Origin: Pseudeuparius sepicola | Taxonomy: Eukaryota > Arthropoda > Insecta > Coleoptera > Anthribidae | Assembly (NCBI GenBank): GCA_963920635.1 | Contig: OY987301.1 | Location: 21,556,501-21,620,500, forward strand | Reading direction: 5' to 3' | DNA: 64,000 nt | Shown: positions 43,836 to 56,010 of the stretch, in pieces | Layout: every line of letters begins with the position of its first letter | Numbering within the stretch: the stretch's first letter is position 1 | Made by a program: the position numbers and the translations under genes | The notes under the pieces: generated by a model | Told to the model about the DNA's origin: nothing | The model's database searches: none | What the model saw: only the letters and a program-made list of their open reading frames with translations

Positions 43836-44299
43836 ATTACCGTTTATTATTTCTTACAAATAATTTAAATTGAAGACAAAGCACATATTATGCCTGGTTC
43901 ATACAGCTTCTTTATCTTTTAGTTTTATTTTATTTTTACAAGTAACACATTTCCTTAATTTGAACTTATCAATGACATTTGAAATTTATTTAAAATAAAG
44001 TACATGTAACACTATAAGAGGGAAAGAAGAAGAAAAGAGGAACACCAAATAAATTAAATTACACCATTCTGACCAAATTGCGTGTTACACACAACACGGT
44101 GTTCATCTTACACAACGCCGTGTTAAATATTCACACCAGCATATTTCTTATTGACGCCAGAACATTTGGTGAAATTGACCAAAAACGAAGATGTAAAATT
44201 TACTAGATATGGTGTGGACTTATATAATATAAACCACTTTTCGTTTCAAATTTAACACCGGATTTTTTACTATGTATCTTTATAGATAGGTATAGGTAC
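43836..44299. other. No gene recognised
   Basis: AT-rich. Contains two ACACCGTGTT/AACACGGTG-like palindromic words near 44095-44125. Nothing else. Confidence 0.35.
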
Positions 44300-44665
44300 A
44301 GTATCACGGTTTATGCCGTTTAGACACAGCCAGTTCCCGTCATCTATAGAAACCCGTTGGCACACACCCGCAGTGCCGTATGTTTTCGCGTCCGCAGTTT
44401 CCTTTCAGCATACAGAATGGGCCCCGTACAGGAGATCAGAATGCAGAGAAGCGAGAGACGGGTCCCGGCACGCGGTACGCTGGGCAACTGCTGCAATAAG
44501 AGCGAACCCGGCGGGCCGTGAGCCGCCCCCTTTTCCTATTTTAGCGCGGGATGAAATCGAAAAGGGTAGCGGCCGTCGCCGTCAGACGCGGACGTTCGTT
44601 CGTCGCGATATTAGGATATGTGTGTGGTGGAGTCGGCGGCTTCTGCATTATGGCGCCATTGTGTA
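44300..44665. other. CpG-richer block
   Basis: GC- and CpG-rich (GCGCGGGATGAAATCG, GGTAGCGGCCGTCGCC) within AT-rich flanks, with a palindrome ATGGCGCCAT at 44650-44659. A 131-codon plus-strand frame (44313-44708) and an overlapping 72-codon frame show no domain. It may be a promoter or conserved non-coding block; direction unknown. Confidence 0.35.
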
Positions 44666-45083
44666 CAGACAAATTGATAAAAATCAAATCAAAACAGGAT
44701 TTTCTTGACGATTTTAGGGCGAGTATGGTTACAAAAAAAAATTGTATACCTACCAAGACAGATTTATAAAAGTACTTGAGGAGGCACTGGGATTGTTCTT
44801 AGCCAACGCCCAACTGTAATATAGCAGAACTTTGTACATATATTTGTCCAACTTTAATAATTTCAAAGTATAATCTTCTACTTTTTTAGAACAAATATGA
44901 ACCCGTGTTTCAAACTATATAAATTGTGTTCTAAATAGACATAGGTACGGTTGAGGACAGAAAATTCATTTAAATACTTTTTTCCGTTGTAAATTTTGAA
45001 GATTATTATAATCTATAACAGAAAATTTAAAAAGTTTTTATTTCGTCCTCGCTTCCCCATTGTTTCTTTCAAGCATAATTATT
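44666..45083. other. No gene recognised
   Basis: AT-rich, nothing identified. Confidence 0.4.
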
Positions 45084-46020
45084 AACCGACTTCAAAAAAG
45101 GAGGAGGTTATCAATTCGGTTGTATGTTTTTTTTTATGTTTGTTACCTCAGAACTCCGTCATTTATAAACCGATTTGGGCAATTCTTTTTTATTTGAAAG
45201 GGTATACCTACAGAATGGTCCCATTTAAATATGAAAAAAAAATTCCACCCCTAAGGGTAGACAAATACCTAGGGGATGAAATTTCATATTGAACCGATTT
45301 CGATGATTCTTTTTTTATTCGAAAGGAATTGCCTTAGAGGTGGCCCCATTTAAATTTGAAGAAAAAATTCCACCCCTAAGGGTGGACAAATAGGGGATGA
45401 AATTTCATATTGAACCGATTTCGATGATTCTTTTTTTTTATTAGAAAGGGGGGTATACTTTAGGAATGGCCCCATTTAAATTTGAAGAAAAAATTCCACC
45501 CGTAAGGGTGGAAAATGGAGGCTAAAATTTGATATTGGACCGATTTCCATAATTCTTCATAATTCACTAAAAAATAAGAAATTAAAAAATTTTAACAAAA
45601 AAATTAAAACCGACTTCAAAAATTTGCCCGTATGCACACCACTAAAAATAATAAAAAAAAATAACAAAAAATAACACCGACTTCACAAATTTGCCCGTAT
45701 GCACATTTCAACTAAAGTTTTAGAAATATTTTTCTTTCTAAATTGAGTTATCTTTGGAGTCGGTGACAGTAAGTTATGATGTATGTAGGATATGATATAT
45801 TCATATCTAAATAGATTTAAATTCTTTGCCTTGACTGTCACCAAATCCAAAGGTAACTCAATTTAGAAAAAGAAAAATATTTCTAAAATTTTAGTTGAAA
45901 TGTGCATATACGGGCAAATTTGCGAAGTCGGTGTTATTTTTTGTTATTTTTTTTAAAATTTTTAGTGGAGTGTGCATACGGGCAAATTTTTTAAGTCGGT
46001 TTTAATTTTTTTGTTAAATT
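45084..46020. mobile_element. Fold-back element with ACCGACTT ends
   Basis: Begins AACCGACTTCAAAAAAGGAG (45086) and ends AAGTCGGTTTTAATTTTTTT (about 46000). The right half, about 45594-46018, is a near-complete palindrome: each arm has AAAACCGACTT, AAATTTGCCCGTATGCACA and a second ACACCGACTTC block, meeting near 45805. The left half holds three tandem units of about 125 bp (45170-45575, with AACCGATTTCGATGATTCTT and GGCCCCATTTAAATTTGAAG). No protein. Confidence 0.7.
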
Positions 46021-48777
46021 TTTTTATTCTAAATAATATAAAAAAACAGCAAAAATGACAACATTATAATAGAAGAATGTTGGTCTGACAATAATATTAT
46101 CAGATAAATAATATATCAAATTATACAAAAAGCGGATATATTTATATTTTCAAAATCTTCAAGAAATTACCTGTACCTACCACTTTTCTAAAATATTGTC
46201 CGATGGAAGCAAAATTTAGATTTATAATAGGCACAAAATCTACCTACAGGACATGCCTCACAGAATCTATGCTCGAAACCCGGAAAGTCGAAGTGTTTTA
46301 ACTTTGAATAATTTACTATATATCCAAAAGCGTAGGCTGATTTTGCGAAAACGGTCTTTGTCGAAAAATGAAAGATGTAAACAATAACGTACTACATTTA
46401 GTTTTATACGTTGTTTAGGTACATTTTTTATTTTGGCTCACTTAAATATTATCTAATTTTTGCTAAATTTTAAGAAGAATCAAAATAATATTTGCTAAGG
46501 TAGGTACCTAAGCACCTAATACTGTAAAAATAATACATAATATCCGAAAATAAATTGAAGTGTTTCCTTGAAATTGTCTAGATAAATAAATACCTATAAA
46601 TGTTTTCGAAAATTCTAATATAATTTCTTACGCACATTGTTTTCACTTTTTATGTGAGAGAAGTTTGGTTTCAGAAGAGGTTTCGGTAAAAAAATTTAAA
46701 CAGATTTTTCCAGGCATAATGCACCTACTTACCGGTTAAAATAATGTGGCATGGAAGTTGCTTAGTAATGGATCATTTTTAAAATAAATAACATTATTTT
46801 GTAATTATTTTAAATAATATTATTTACTTTTTAGCCTAAATAAAGCCTCTTTTATCGTACAGGGTAGTCCAATTTAAATACGCATTGGCTGTTATTATAT
46901 TCCTTATCTCTTTGAGCTAAAAATAAAATTCAAAATCTTTAATTATGTAGAATTCCTGGGAATAATTTGGAAACTGGTCGTGAGTAACACCACTGGTGTC
47001 AAATCTCACCACTCTCATTATTTTATCAATTAAAGTTTCGGGAAAGCAAGGGAAGGGGAAGCCGGCGCCGCCATCCGAATTTTTAATCTCGGAAAAAGTC
47101 TAAATAACAGCGAGCATGTTTTATTCAACAAATAATTTGCATAAACCTAATTTTCTTATTTCGCGAGCTCCGCGCCACGACTACTAATCCCTATGCAGGA
47201 TCCCCAACTGAGTAATTAAAAATGTCTCCGCCCCAAGGCACCGTTTTTCTTCTATCGAAGAAGTCTTAATAGAAAAGGAAGATCCCTTTGGGCGATTAAA
47301 AGGCAATTCCGCCTTTGAAAGATTTACATTTTTATACCTAATGCAGAAATATTTCGTGAATATATAACAGAGCATTCGGAGCACCGCGTCGATACGAATT
47401 GACGGGTCACCGAAAATGGGCCAGAGGAAAAAACCACGGATTGAAATATTGTCAGCACATCGAACTTACATTTGGCAACGTTGCGCTCTGTATGATCCTT
47501 CTTTTATGATTCTAGATTCAGATCTATGAATTTTGGTTACAATTTGAAATTAGTGAACACACATATCATGTGTATCTACTTATTGATATCCTTGACCTTA
47601 TGTTGGGGAAGATCGTTGTTCACCATAATAAACCAGACGAAGTGCTTTCCGATTCCGACGGTATTGCCAGCGTGTGCATATTGCGCAGGAATAAATCATT
47701 TGTCTTGGCACAATGAAATGTCGTTTTTGTTTTACAAGCGGGCACCAAACAATAGATATTTTGGGGAAGTTGGCCTCGGTATTTTACGAGAGACTTCAAA
47801 GTGTGTGGTAACCCCTTTCTGATTTACTAGATACAGATATACTAACAGGGTGATATATGAAAGTAGTTGTTGCACACCATATTTGACGCAGCTTTTGAAA
47901 TAAAATTTTGAACCATTTAAGAGTTTACTAATGCCGAAATACCCGATTTTTAGTCCACTCATACCTTCGAAACTAGTTCCTGTTTAACCGAAAGCGACAT
48001 TAATCTTCTTATTTTAAATGGAACGAAGCAATTTTAATACAACATTGTAATTCTGCTTACGATGACATATTACACACTAGCATTTGAAAATTGCCCCTAG
48101 ATAAGTTCTTTAAGAACTGATACCTTCTCGGTACAGGGCCTTTAAAAAATTCATGCAACCACACTCCAAAGTTTTTGGAGTGTCTTTTTCCTTCAACATA
48201 AAATTTATCTTTTCAAAAAACCCAATTAGTCGAAGTTTGCGTCACAAAGAATCTTTAGACAATATCTAGAGCAAATGCATGAAGATAAGCAACTTAAATT
48301 TCAAGCCACGACCTCAGAAAACTGACAACAAGGCTTGGAGGCCTACCGAATGGTTCCTGCGTTGCGTAGCCTGTTGATTTGAAAAGTGTGTTTTGGCGAA
48401 TAACACGAGGAGACAGTGTGTCTCTGTTTGACAGCCCAGAGCGTTGATGACAGTGTTTTCTTTCTAAATAAATAGGCAGTGAAGTTATATTCGTTTTTGG
48501 CGAAAATTTCAGAACGAAAAAATGATAAGATGAAACTTAAATCAGGAGAGATTGATCTCCTTCACAACATTCAGTTATTGTCTGTTGTTAATAATGTCAT
48601 GATGACTTACCGAAATACAGTCGCCTTTATTTTAGAATAGAATATTACTAGATACCTAAGTGCTTATTTGTATATTCTGTTTGTTTTTTTATTGCTGTTT
48701 ATTGAACAACCGTAGTCAAAATTATTGAAGCGAAATTCACGAATGTATCTGATTATAATTCTACTAAAAGTAATTAT
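46021..48777. other. No gene; single mariner-like ends
   Basis: AT-rich. Unpaired mariner-like termini occur near 46858 (TACAGGGTAGTCC) and 47846 (ACAGGGTGATATA). Frames of 98 and 76 codons at 47526-47962 have no recognised domain. The 47040-47100 patch is GC-richer. Confidence 0.35.
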
Positions 48778-48873
48778 GGATTTTTGTACCTGTGAAATAT
48801 AAATCAAGAGGAATGGTCTTGTGGCATACCGCCCCTCTTGATTTTATATTTCACAGGTACAAAAAGAAAATCC
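48778..48873. repeat. Long hairpin, about 34 bp arms
   Basis: The arm 48778-48811 (GGATTTTTGTACCTGTGAAA and onward to AATCAAGAGG) pairs with 48834-48873, with a few small bulges, around a 22 bp loop. It lies immediately before SINE copy 3, whose first bases (ACAGGTAC-AAAA) overlap the right arm. Confidence 0.75.
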
Positions 48874-49230
48874 TTATTTGTTTATTCTTGGCTTGACATT
48901 GTAGGTTCGAATTTCCAATTGCATTTCGTCGCTATATGTCGATATTGTGGGTAGATGAACACATAGCAAGTTCACATAACCAAAAATAATGGATGGTTAC
49001 CCTACACCCTCTAACCCCTTCTAGTAGTTGTAGAAGAAGCCGGAGTCTCTTACATCTTACCGCTACTGACTAATAATCAGTGGAGTTAAGTACCATCTAG
49101 CCGATGGAATCTGTATACTTAGTCCGGTAGCTTAGTTGGTTCAACGCGCCTAGAGCCCCAGTATAAGTCTCGGGTTCGAAATTCGGTAGGGGTGAATTTT
49201 TTCTTCAACTGATTATCTTTTACCGAAACA
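48874..49230 (+). mobile_element. tRNA-derived SINE, copy 3
   Basis: The upstream segment from 48888 (GGCTTGACATTGTAGGTTCG) to about 49070 matches that of copy 2. The tRNA-like core at 49123-49193 keeps box A TAGCTTAGTTGG and a box B GGTTCGAAATTC, but the anticodon arm is diverged. The bracketing stem is ATAATCAGTGGA at 49073-49084 with TCAACTGATTAT at 49205-49216. The stem is kept although its sequence differs from copies 1 and 2. Confidence 0.65.
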
Positions 49231-49491
49231 TTTATTAGAAAACGGAAATTAAGCAGAGGTGAAATTTCTTCAAAAAGGCCGATCGTAATTAGCCCCGCTG
49301 TAGCTGTGTAGACCCGTCGGGCCATCCTCCTGCGGCGTTGCCACGTATCTGGTCATGGCTTTAAATGTAAGTCATTTGTGACACGGGCTTATTCATTATT
49401 ATTATTCCACAAAATTTTGCAAAAAAAAGTTATGTTAAATAATGTAAATGACGCGGCGAGGTTGAAAAATAAAAAAATAGGGGGTGGATCC

Positions 49492-49529
49492 ATTCAGTGA
49501 CACTATATTCAGTGACACTATATTCAGTG
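49492..49529. repeat. 15 bp tandem repeat, 2.5 units
   Basis: Unit ATTCAGTGACACTAT repeated exactly twice plus ATTCAGTG. Confidence 0.85.
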
Positions 49530-51096
49530 TACATAAATGTCGACTGATAATTTCAATTTGTCGTAATTAAAACAACCGTTGGCCCAAGGTGCTAATTTCT
49601 CTAAACACGCCACTGGAGTCCCATGAGCCTCGGCCGGCTCGTCGAGTTTCGGGATTATGTCACACAATCAGGCACAAAAGATAGAGTTTCTTACTCTCTT
49701 TTGTTCGTAACTGGGATAATAAATTTGATTAATAAGTTTCCGGAAAACAATAAAACTAATTCTCTGGGCTTAGGAACGGAAGGGAGCATTACAAAAACCT
49801 TCCTGCCTAATGAGGTCAAACGGGGGCAATGATACGGCTTCAGAAAAAATTCTTTAGACTTTAATCCATTGTTAATTTCTTCCATTAAAAGATTACACTT
49901 TGATGGGGGGGCTCCTCAATTTTTCATTGGATTTTCGTTGAGATAAGCACCAGGCTTATGAGGAGGACTTTTCACCACAAACTTTAAGAACCCCACGCAT
50001 TACCGGCCCTAACAATAATTTACATCATATAGGGGCTGTTTCTTACAACTTCAAGTACTATAGTTATATAATATATGAGGTTCTTAACTAAGAGACAGAA
50101 CTGCATGTTTTACTCCCTAAGATGCAAAAAGAGTATTTTTATTGCCTATACTTTTTAGTTTCCGAAGATATTTTTTCTCGCTTGGGTGTTCATTTTCATT
50201 CAGATCGTAGGATTTTTGCCAGTTTACTTATTTTAACTTTAACCTAAATATTATGAATTATAACTTACTTCAATCTGTTTCGCCCGCATTTACATGGGCA
50301 GAAGCTTCCCCTTAGTTTATCGATCAACTTTCAAATTCTAACATCGTCCGCCATAACTAGATAATAAAGTTCGCCAAGTTTCTTATAAAGTTTACCAAAT
50401 TTCCATTTTGATGAATGAACAAAGCCTTGAACCGAAGTTCGGCCATATTTTGCCTCTGTATATACGCATAAAAATATGCCCTCAATGTATTAATTTTATC
50501 CTTAAAAAACAAAGAAAAATAGAAAACTTCACGACAAACATAATATTATTTCAATCATTACAATTATTTTTGGAAGCAATAAAATGTAAAAGGTGATTAA
50601 ATGTACATATAAATATAGTCGCACAAACGTCTTATTTTCGAAATACAAATTATAGAGTTAGTGAAATTACCCATTTAAGAGTGCCTAGTCTCTGATCTGT
50701 GAACTCCGTTCCTACGCCAATGGTTGCATTAAAATGACGAAATTAACACATACTAAATGTTGCTAACTACTTCGTATAGAGTCCTAAGAATTATTGTAAG
50801 ACATTACAATTTTATGCGTTTTAATTTGTGTTCGCTCCAAAATTAAAGTTTGAAAGTTACTGTAGCAGGATTTTGTGCAAACGGTTTTAACATAATGCTT
50901 CTGACTACCTACTGTTCCTTTAATTTATGCTGGGCTACACTTCATTTACGTTATAGAGTCAAAGGACAAAATAATATTGCATGTAGCCTCATCCCGCGAA
51001 AAAACGCGCTTCTATTGATCAGGCTAAGTTCTGAACACAGAGACGAACTCGCTATGATTATATTATACTATGATTATATTAAAAATTAATATACTA
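49530..51096. other. No gene recognised
   Basis: AT-rich. Frames of 69, 62 and 79 codons (49623, 50408, 50850) are unrecognised and have no splice context I can defend. Confidence 0.4.
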
Positions 51097-51098
51097 TA

Positions 51099-52622
51099 CA
51101 GGGTGAGTTTTTTTCGATGCCCACTATGGGGATCTCGGAAACTAGCAGAGCTAGAACAAAGGTTAAATGGGGAAAGAATTGCAGTTATGAATGCTCAATC
51201 TAATGCCCCTTTTGGATTTTTAAAAAAGTTCATGGCTCACTAGATATTTTGAAAAGAGTGATTTTTTGCTATTTTATCATATCTCTGTAGCTCCGTTATT
51301 TCTGATTATACAGAAAAAGTGTAGAGACAAAAATTGTAGATAATTTTGGGCTTAATAAGATAATCTCATCCATTTTTTTTATGTTGTTTGTGATTTTTAA
51401 GATATGATATAAACTTGTGTTTTTTTAACGTAAATCATAGTTGGCTGTGGCTTTATAAAATCGGCCATTTTATGAGCTTTCCAAAGATATAATACTCGAC
51501 TCGGAATAGTTATTATAAAAAATAAAAGAGCTATGGCTAATTTTCTGATTTTTTTTTTAAATTTTCACATAATCAGCCATGGAATATGTTCATAATAATT
51601 ACGTTCTATTTTATAATTATACATACTTCAAACTTTATAATATTTTGTTTTTAGCTGGTAACAAAATGTAACAAAATAAAACAAAAATTAAAAAAACTAA
51701 AATTCAAATTATTATTATTTTAAAAGGTCACCTTTTCAAACAATCCACCATTATTATTTATGTAAATATTGCATCTTTTTAAAGCTGAATTTGTCGCCTT
51801 TCTTAGAGAGAGCCTGTCAATACTGGCAATTGCTTCTAAAACAGCTGTTCTTAATTCAACAATTGTCTCATACTTTATTTTGTATACTGTTCCACACAAA
51901 AATAAATCCAAGACAGGCAAATCGGGGGATCGGGGCTGCCAGGAAATAGGTCTATTTCTCCCTATGCAACTATTTGGATAGAGCTGATCTAGGTAATTTC
52001 TTACGGGCAAATAATTATGTGGTAGAGCTCCATCATTATATATTTTGTTTTATTTTGTTACATTTTGTCACCAGCTAAAAATAAAATATTTGAAAGTTTG
52101 AAGTATGTATAATTAGAAAATAAAACGTAATAATTATGAAAATATTCTATGGCTGACTATGTGAAAATTTAAAAAAATCAGAAAATTAGCCATAGCTATT
52201 TTATTTTTTATAATAACTACGCGGAGTATTATATTTTTGGAAAGCTCAAAAAATTGCCGATTTGATAAGGCCACAGCCAACTATGATTTACATTAAAAAA
52301 AACACAAGTTTATGTCATATCTCAAAAATCACAAACAACATAAAAAAGTGGATAAGATTATCTTATTAAGGCCAAAATTACCTACAATTTTTGTTTCTAC
52401 AGTTTTCCTGTATAATCAGAAATAACGGAGCTACAGAGATCTGATGAAATAGCAAAAAATCACTCTTTTCAAAGTATCTAGTGAGCCATTAACTTTTTTA
52501 AAAATCCAAAAGGGGCATTAGATGGAGCACTCAAAACTGCAATTCTTTCCCCATTTAACCTTTGTTCTAGCTCTGCTCGTTTCCGAGATACCCATAGTGG
52601 GCATCGAAAAAAACTCACCCTG
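51099..52622 (-). mobile_element. Mariner/IS630 element with about 590 bp arms
   Basis: TA flanks (51097 and 52623). The arms about 51099-51685 and 52044-52622 are reverse complements with scattered changes, beginning CAGGGTGAGTTTTTTTCGAT. The 360 bp between the arms holds the C-terminal piece of a transposase on the minus strand. Arms of this length are far larger than the 20-30 bp usual for mariner. Confidence 0.85.
51720..52010 (-). pseudogene. Mariner/IS630-type transposase C-terminal fragment
   Basis: Minus-strand frame of 96 codons contains ISWQPRSPDLPVLDLFLCG, the region carrying the third catalytic acidic residue of IS630/Tc1/mariner transposases (family pattern SPDL--LDFFLWG). It is followed by VYKIKYETIVELRTAVLEAI and a C-terminal helix. 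The first two catalytic residues and the DNA-binding domain are absent because both sides run into the inverted arms. The usual Trp after FL is replaced by Cys. It is a remnant only. Confidence 0.8.
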
Positions 52623-52624
52623 TA

Positions 52625-55600
52625 TAATAGCAAAGAGTGCAGATGAAAATATGTAGCACCTCCAACCCACAGTTCTCCTCAGAAAACAAACTAAAACAAA
52701 ATAGTTTTGTTTACATTTACCGACTATAAAATTAATGGACTACAGTTTTCATACTTTTAGCCAAACCTTTTTCTATATTGCGAGATTCCAATTTTATACA
52801 TAGGGAAGGCGATATCATAAAAATCACCTTCGGAAACAACGCAACAACTTTGAATCAAACTTTAAAATATAAGGGGCAGAATGCAGCTATAATAAGAAAT
52901 ACATAGAAAAGCTGGGACTTTCTGTGTAACTCTTAGCCGGGATCTACGATTTACTGGACGTGTACTTTTAGTCTAAGCTACAGTAACTGCTTGTCGATTT
53001 TAGTCTATTAGCTACTATTTTTGACGCTGAGCATATATTATTATTAATTTTTCTTTGGCATATCCGTATTCATTTTTTATCAGAACCAGTTTATAAAACC
53101 CATCCTCTATTAATGGTTTTAAGGTTCTTGTAGCAACCACTTTTTGTACGTAACAGGGCACCTCGAACATTTAATTTACGCTTACGGGCGCACTGGCTAG
53201 TAAGTATGTTTTATTATTTCTCTCTTGATGCCTGGTCCTATACATGAATATGTTTTGGCAGTAAATTTTAGACCTATAATTTGACCTCATTCCAGAAACA
53301 TTTCGTTGTCGCCATACATCTGATAAAACCAACCGAAGATAATATCTTTTGGGAAGTGGGCGAGGAGACACGGATCCCCTGAGAGCCTCCTCGCAGAGCA
53401 GTTCAATAAAACCATTAGTGTGCATTTGAGATAAAAATACACGGCAATGTCTCCGCTCGTCCCAATCGGCTTAGTATTTCATCACTCGGAAAATACCTCA
53501 AAATTTCAAAACCGTTTCATTTATCCCCTGGGAACGTGTATTCCCGCACAAATAAACGAGCAGCTGGCGCATTCCATGAAACCCCTACCATTTATATTTA
53601 TTAAGTTTGAAAAAAATGCAGAGCTTGTAGAATAGCTGACGACGTATTCGCCGGATTTCATTGGATAGAGGCACGCGTAAAATAGTAGGTATACTTTTTG
53701 GCAAAACATAGATCAACAGGTAACACAGGAACTGACAAGCAAGCAAAGGATAGTGGGATTTTTTATTTTTATTTTATTATTCTTCGCATTCCATTTCACC
53801 GCCTATCCCCAAGCCAAACTCCGTGGGAGAAACAGATATTATTCTGCGCTCCGGTCGCCTGGCGTCTTATTAGATAAACAATTTTTTTTGTGGAAAATCC
53901 GCGTCCCGACCACACAATGAATAATTTATTTTTCCGGTTTGTTGTCCTTTGGATCGACTCCCCGGTCTCGGTGCATGCATATTCATGAAACGGTATGTGT
54001 AGACGGATGCAATCTGTCGGTTTTTTAAGGTTACCAGCGAACGAGAAGGAAATATGCATTGCACGGTCTTTGAGGACTTTTCGTGATCTATCTGGAACAG
54101 AAAAAGTTGCACTTAGATAGTTTTTTGTTACCTATTATCTAATAGCAACTATTAGATCAGAATACAACTGTTGTATTCTTTCGCACTGAAGCTGTGATCT
54201 AGAGGAAGTGAACTGATCCAGAATATCAGTTCAGTTCAAAAGGTGGTGGGGAGACTGTTTTTTTGGTTTTTGATCGACCTTGGTTCGATCCGGGGTTGCA
54301 GCAGACTGCACGCACATGTTTTTATGGAAAAACAACGCTGATTATGGCCAAGAGCACTAGGCAAAATGTGGATTCGCTGTCTCCTATTGCTTCTTAACAG
54401 CTTTATCTGTGTGATTTATTAATTGTACTACACTCACTGGGGTTGCTATGTTTTTTTTCTAGGATTTTCCGTAGTACTTGAGAGCGTGCTAATACTTTTA
54501 TCTCTTCCATAAAAGAAAAAAGACTCTTATTTCTTACTGCACAAATAATTATTATGAGCTCAATAATAAAGAAAAAAATTACCACCAGGTCATGTAATTT
54601 GCTCATAATAGATTATTTTTTGTTTTTCGTAGTTAAATTGTTTAACCCTAAAAATTGGAAAAATTTTCGCTTGTGTCGCAATTTTTGAAAACGAAAATTG
54701 CATTTCAATTTGTTCATATCTTGAACCCCTCCAAATAAAAGTCTAGTTACGGCCCAGGAGGTTTTCGAAATTATTTGTCTTCTCCCTCAAGATTTTTTTA
54801 ATCTGCTACAGTTTCTCGCATATAATTTGACTTTTCATTTATTACTCTTATGTTGTGAGAAACAAACTTATTTTATTTGAAAATTTTGACTAAATTGCCA
54901 ATGTAGTCAAATAGGAATCTAAAAGAGTCATATTTTCAAAGGAAATAATTTTGTTTTTCGCATTTTAAAAAGGAAAATAAACAAAAAGAAAATTAAATGT
55001 ATCTAACTGTTGTCATATTCTATAACACTTCATCAATGCTATGCGCCAAGTTTGGTATGCAAAAATAAAAATAAAACGCTAAAATTCTACCTTTCGGTAA
55101 TTTGGTAATTGTTTTAAAAATAATAATAAAATTCCTCGAAAACTATGGAAAATCTTCTTATTTTTTTTAATAATGTAACCCCTTCAGAATAGGAAATAGG
55201 GTACTTGATACAATTGAATTATTCAACAATTATTAACGGACATCCAGTAAAAAAATGTCCCCTGACATTAATAAATAGGTAATATTTTCTTTCTTATTTC
55301 CATACAATATCTGTGTTTTATTGGCTTCACTATTATCTTTCAATTCTACATATAAGTAGGTAGGTACCTATTACTAGTGAATCACCAATAAAACGAAACT
55401 AATCTAAATATTAGAGACTGTACAGCACTTAAAGCAAAAATTAATAAACATCAAAAGCAAGAAGTAAAACATGGAGCAATATTTCCAAGTACCTACCCGT
55501 TTTACAAATTGTTGCAAAAACTTCTTGCAAAATTCATCATAATTAAGATACCTGGAATCGTGGGGGGGTGCTTACCCCCTTAATGAAAAAGTTCACGGCG

Positions 55601-56010
55601 GCTCTCCGGGTAATAAATTCATGAATACCGGAGCGATGTTCCAGAATGTCCTTAGTTAAAAATTTATGTTATCTATATCGCCCATTTAAAACAACTGCTC
55701 ACGGCGGGGGCGGACGGGAAGGGTTGCGAAATTGGCGGAATAAACTTGCTTACGGCGGGGTTGGTGGAGGAGGGGGGGGGGCTGGTTAAGGATGGATTCT
55801 CATTAAGCCGTTACATGCGGATCGAGGATTGAGGCATGCGACAAATGGGCGGTTTGGGCTAGTAGGCCCATTTAAATATTAATATAAAATAATGTATAGG
55901 ATATACGATTTAGTGGGTGTAATTTTGTGGACACAAACATTGTTGGATCAATTAAGTAATTTCCAAATTTGCAGAGCTAATGATCTATTTCAAAGTATAA
56001 GATAAAAATT
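52625..56010. other. No gene; GC-richer patch 55560-55860
   Basis: Mostly AT-rich. Frames at 53171-53425 (minus), 53447-53635 and 53796-54112 (minus) are unrecognised. Near 54290 a GGTTCGATCC resembles a polymerase III box B but has no box A partner. The 55560-55860 patch is G-rich (GGGGGCGGACGGGAAGG, a run of G at about 55770). Confidence 0.35.

Noticed and set aside
44313..44708. 131-codon plus-strand frame
   Set aside because: Coincides with a CpG-rich block; overlapping frames in other phases are equally open; no domain seen.
54281..54300. Second tRNA-like element from GGTTCGATCC
   Set aside because: Only a box B word; no box A at the right distance and no cloverleaf.
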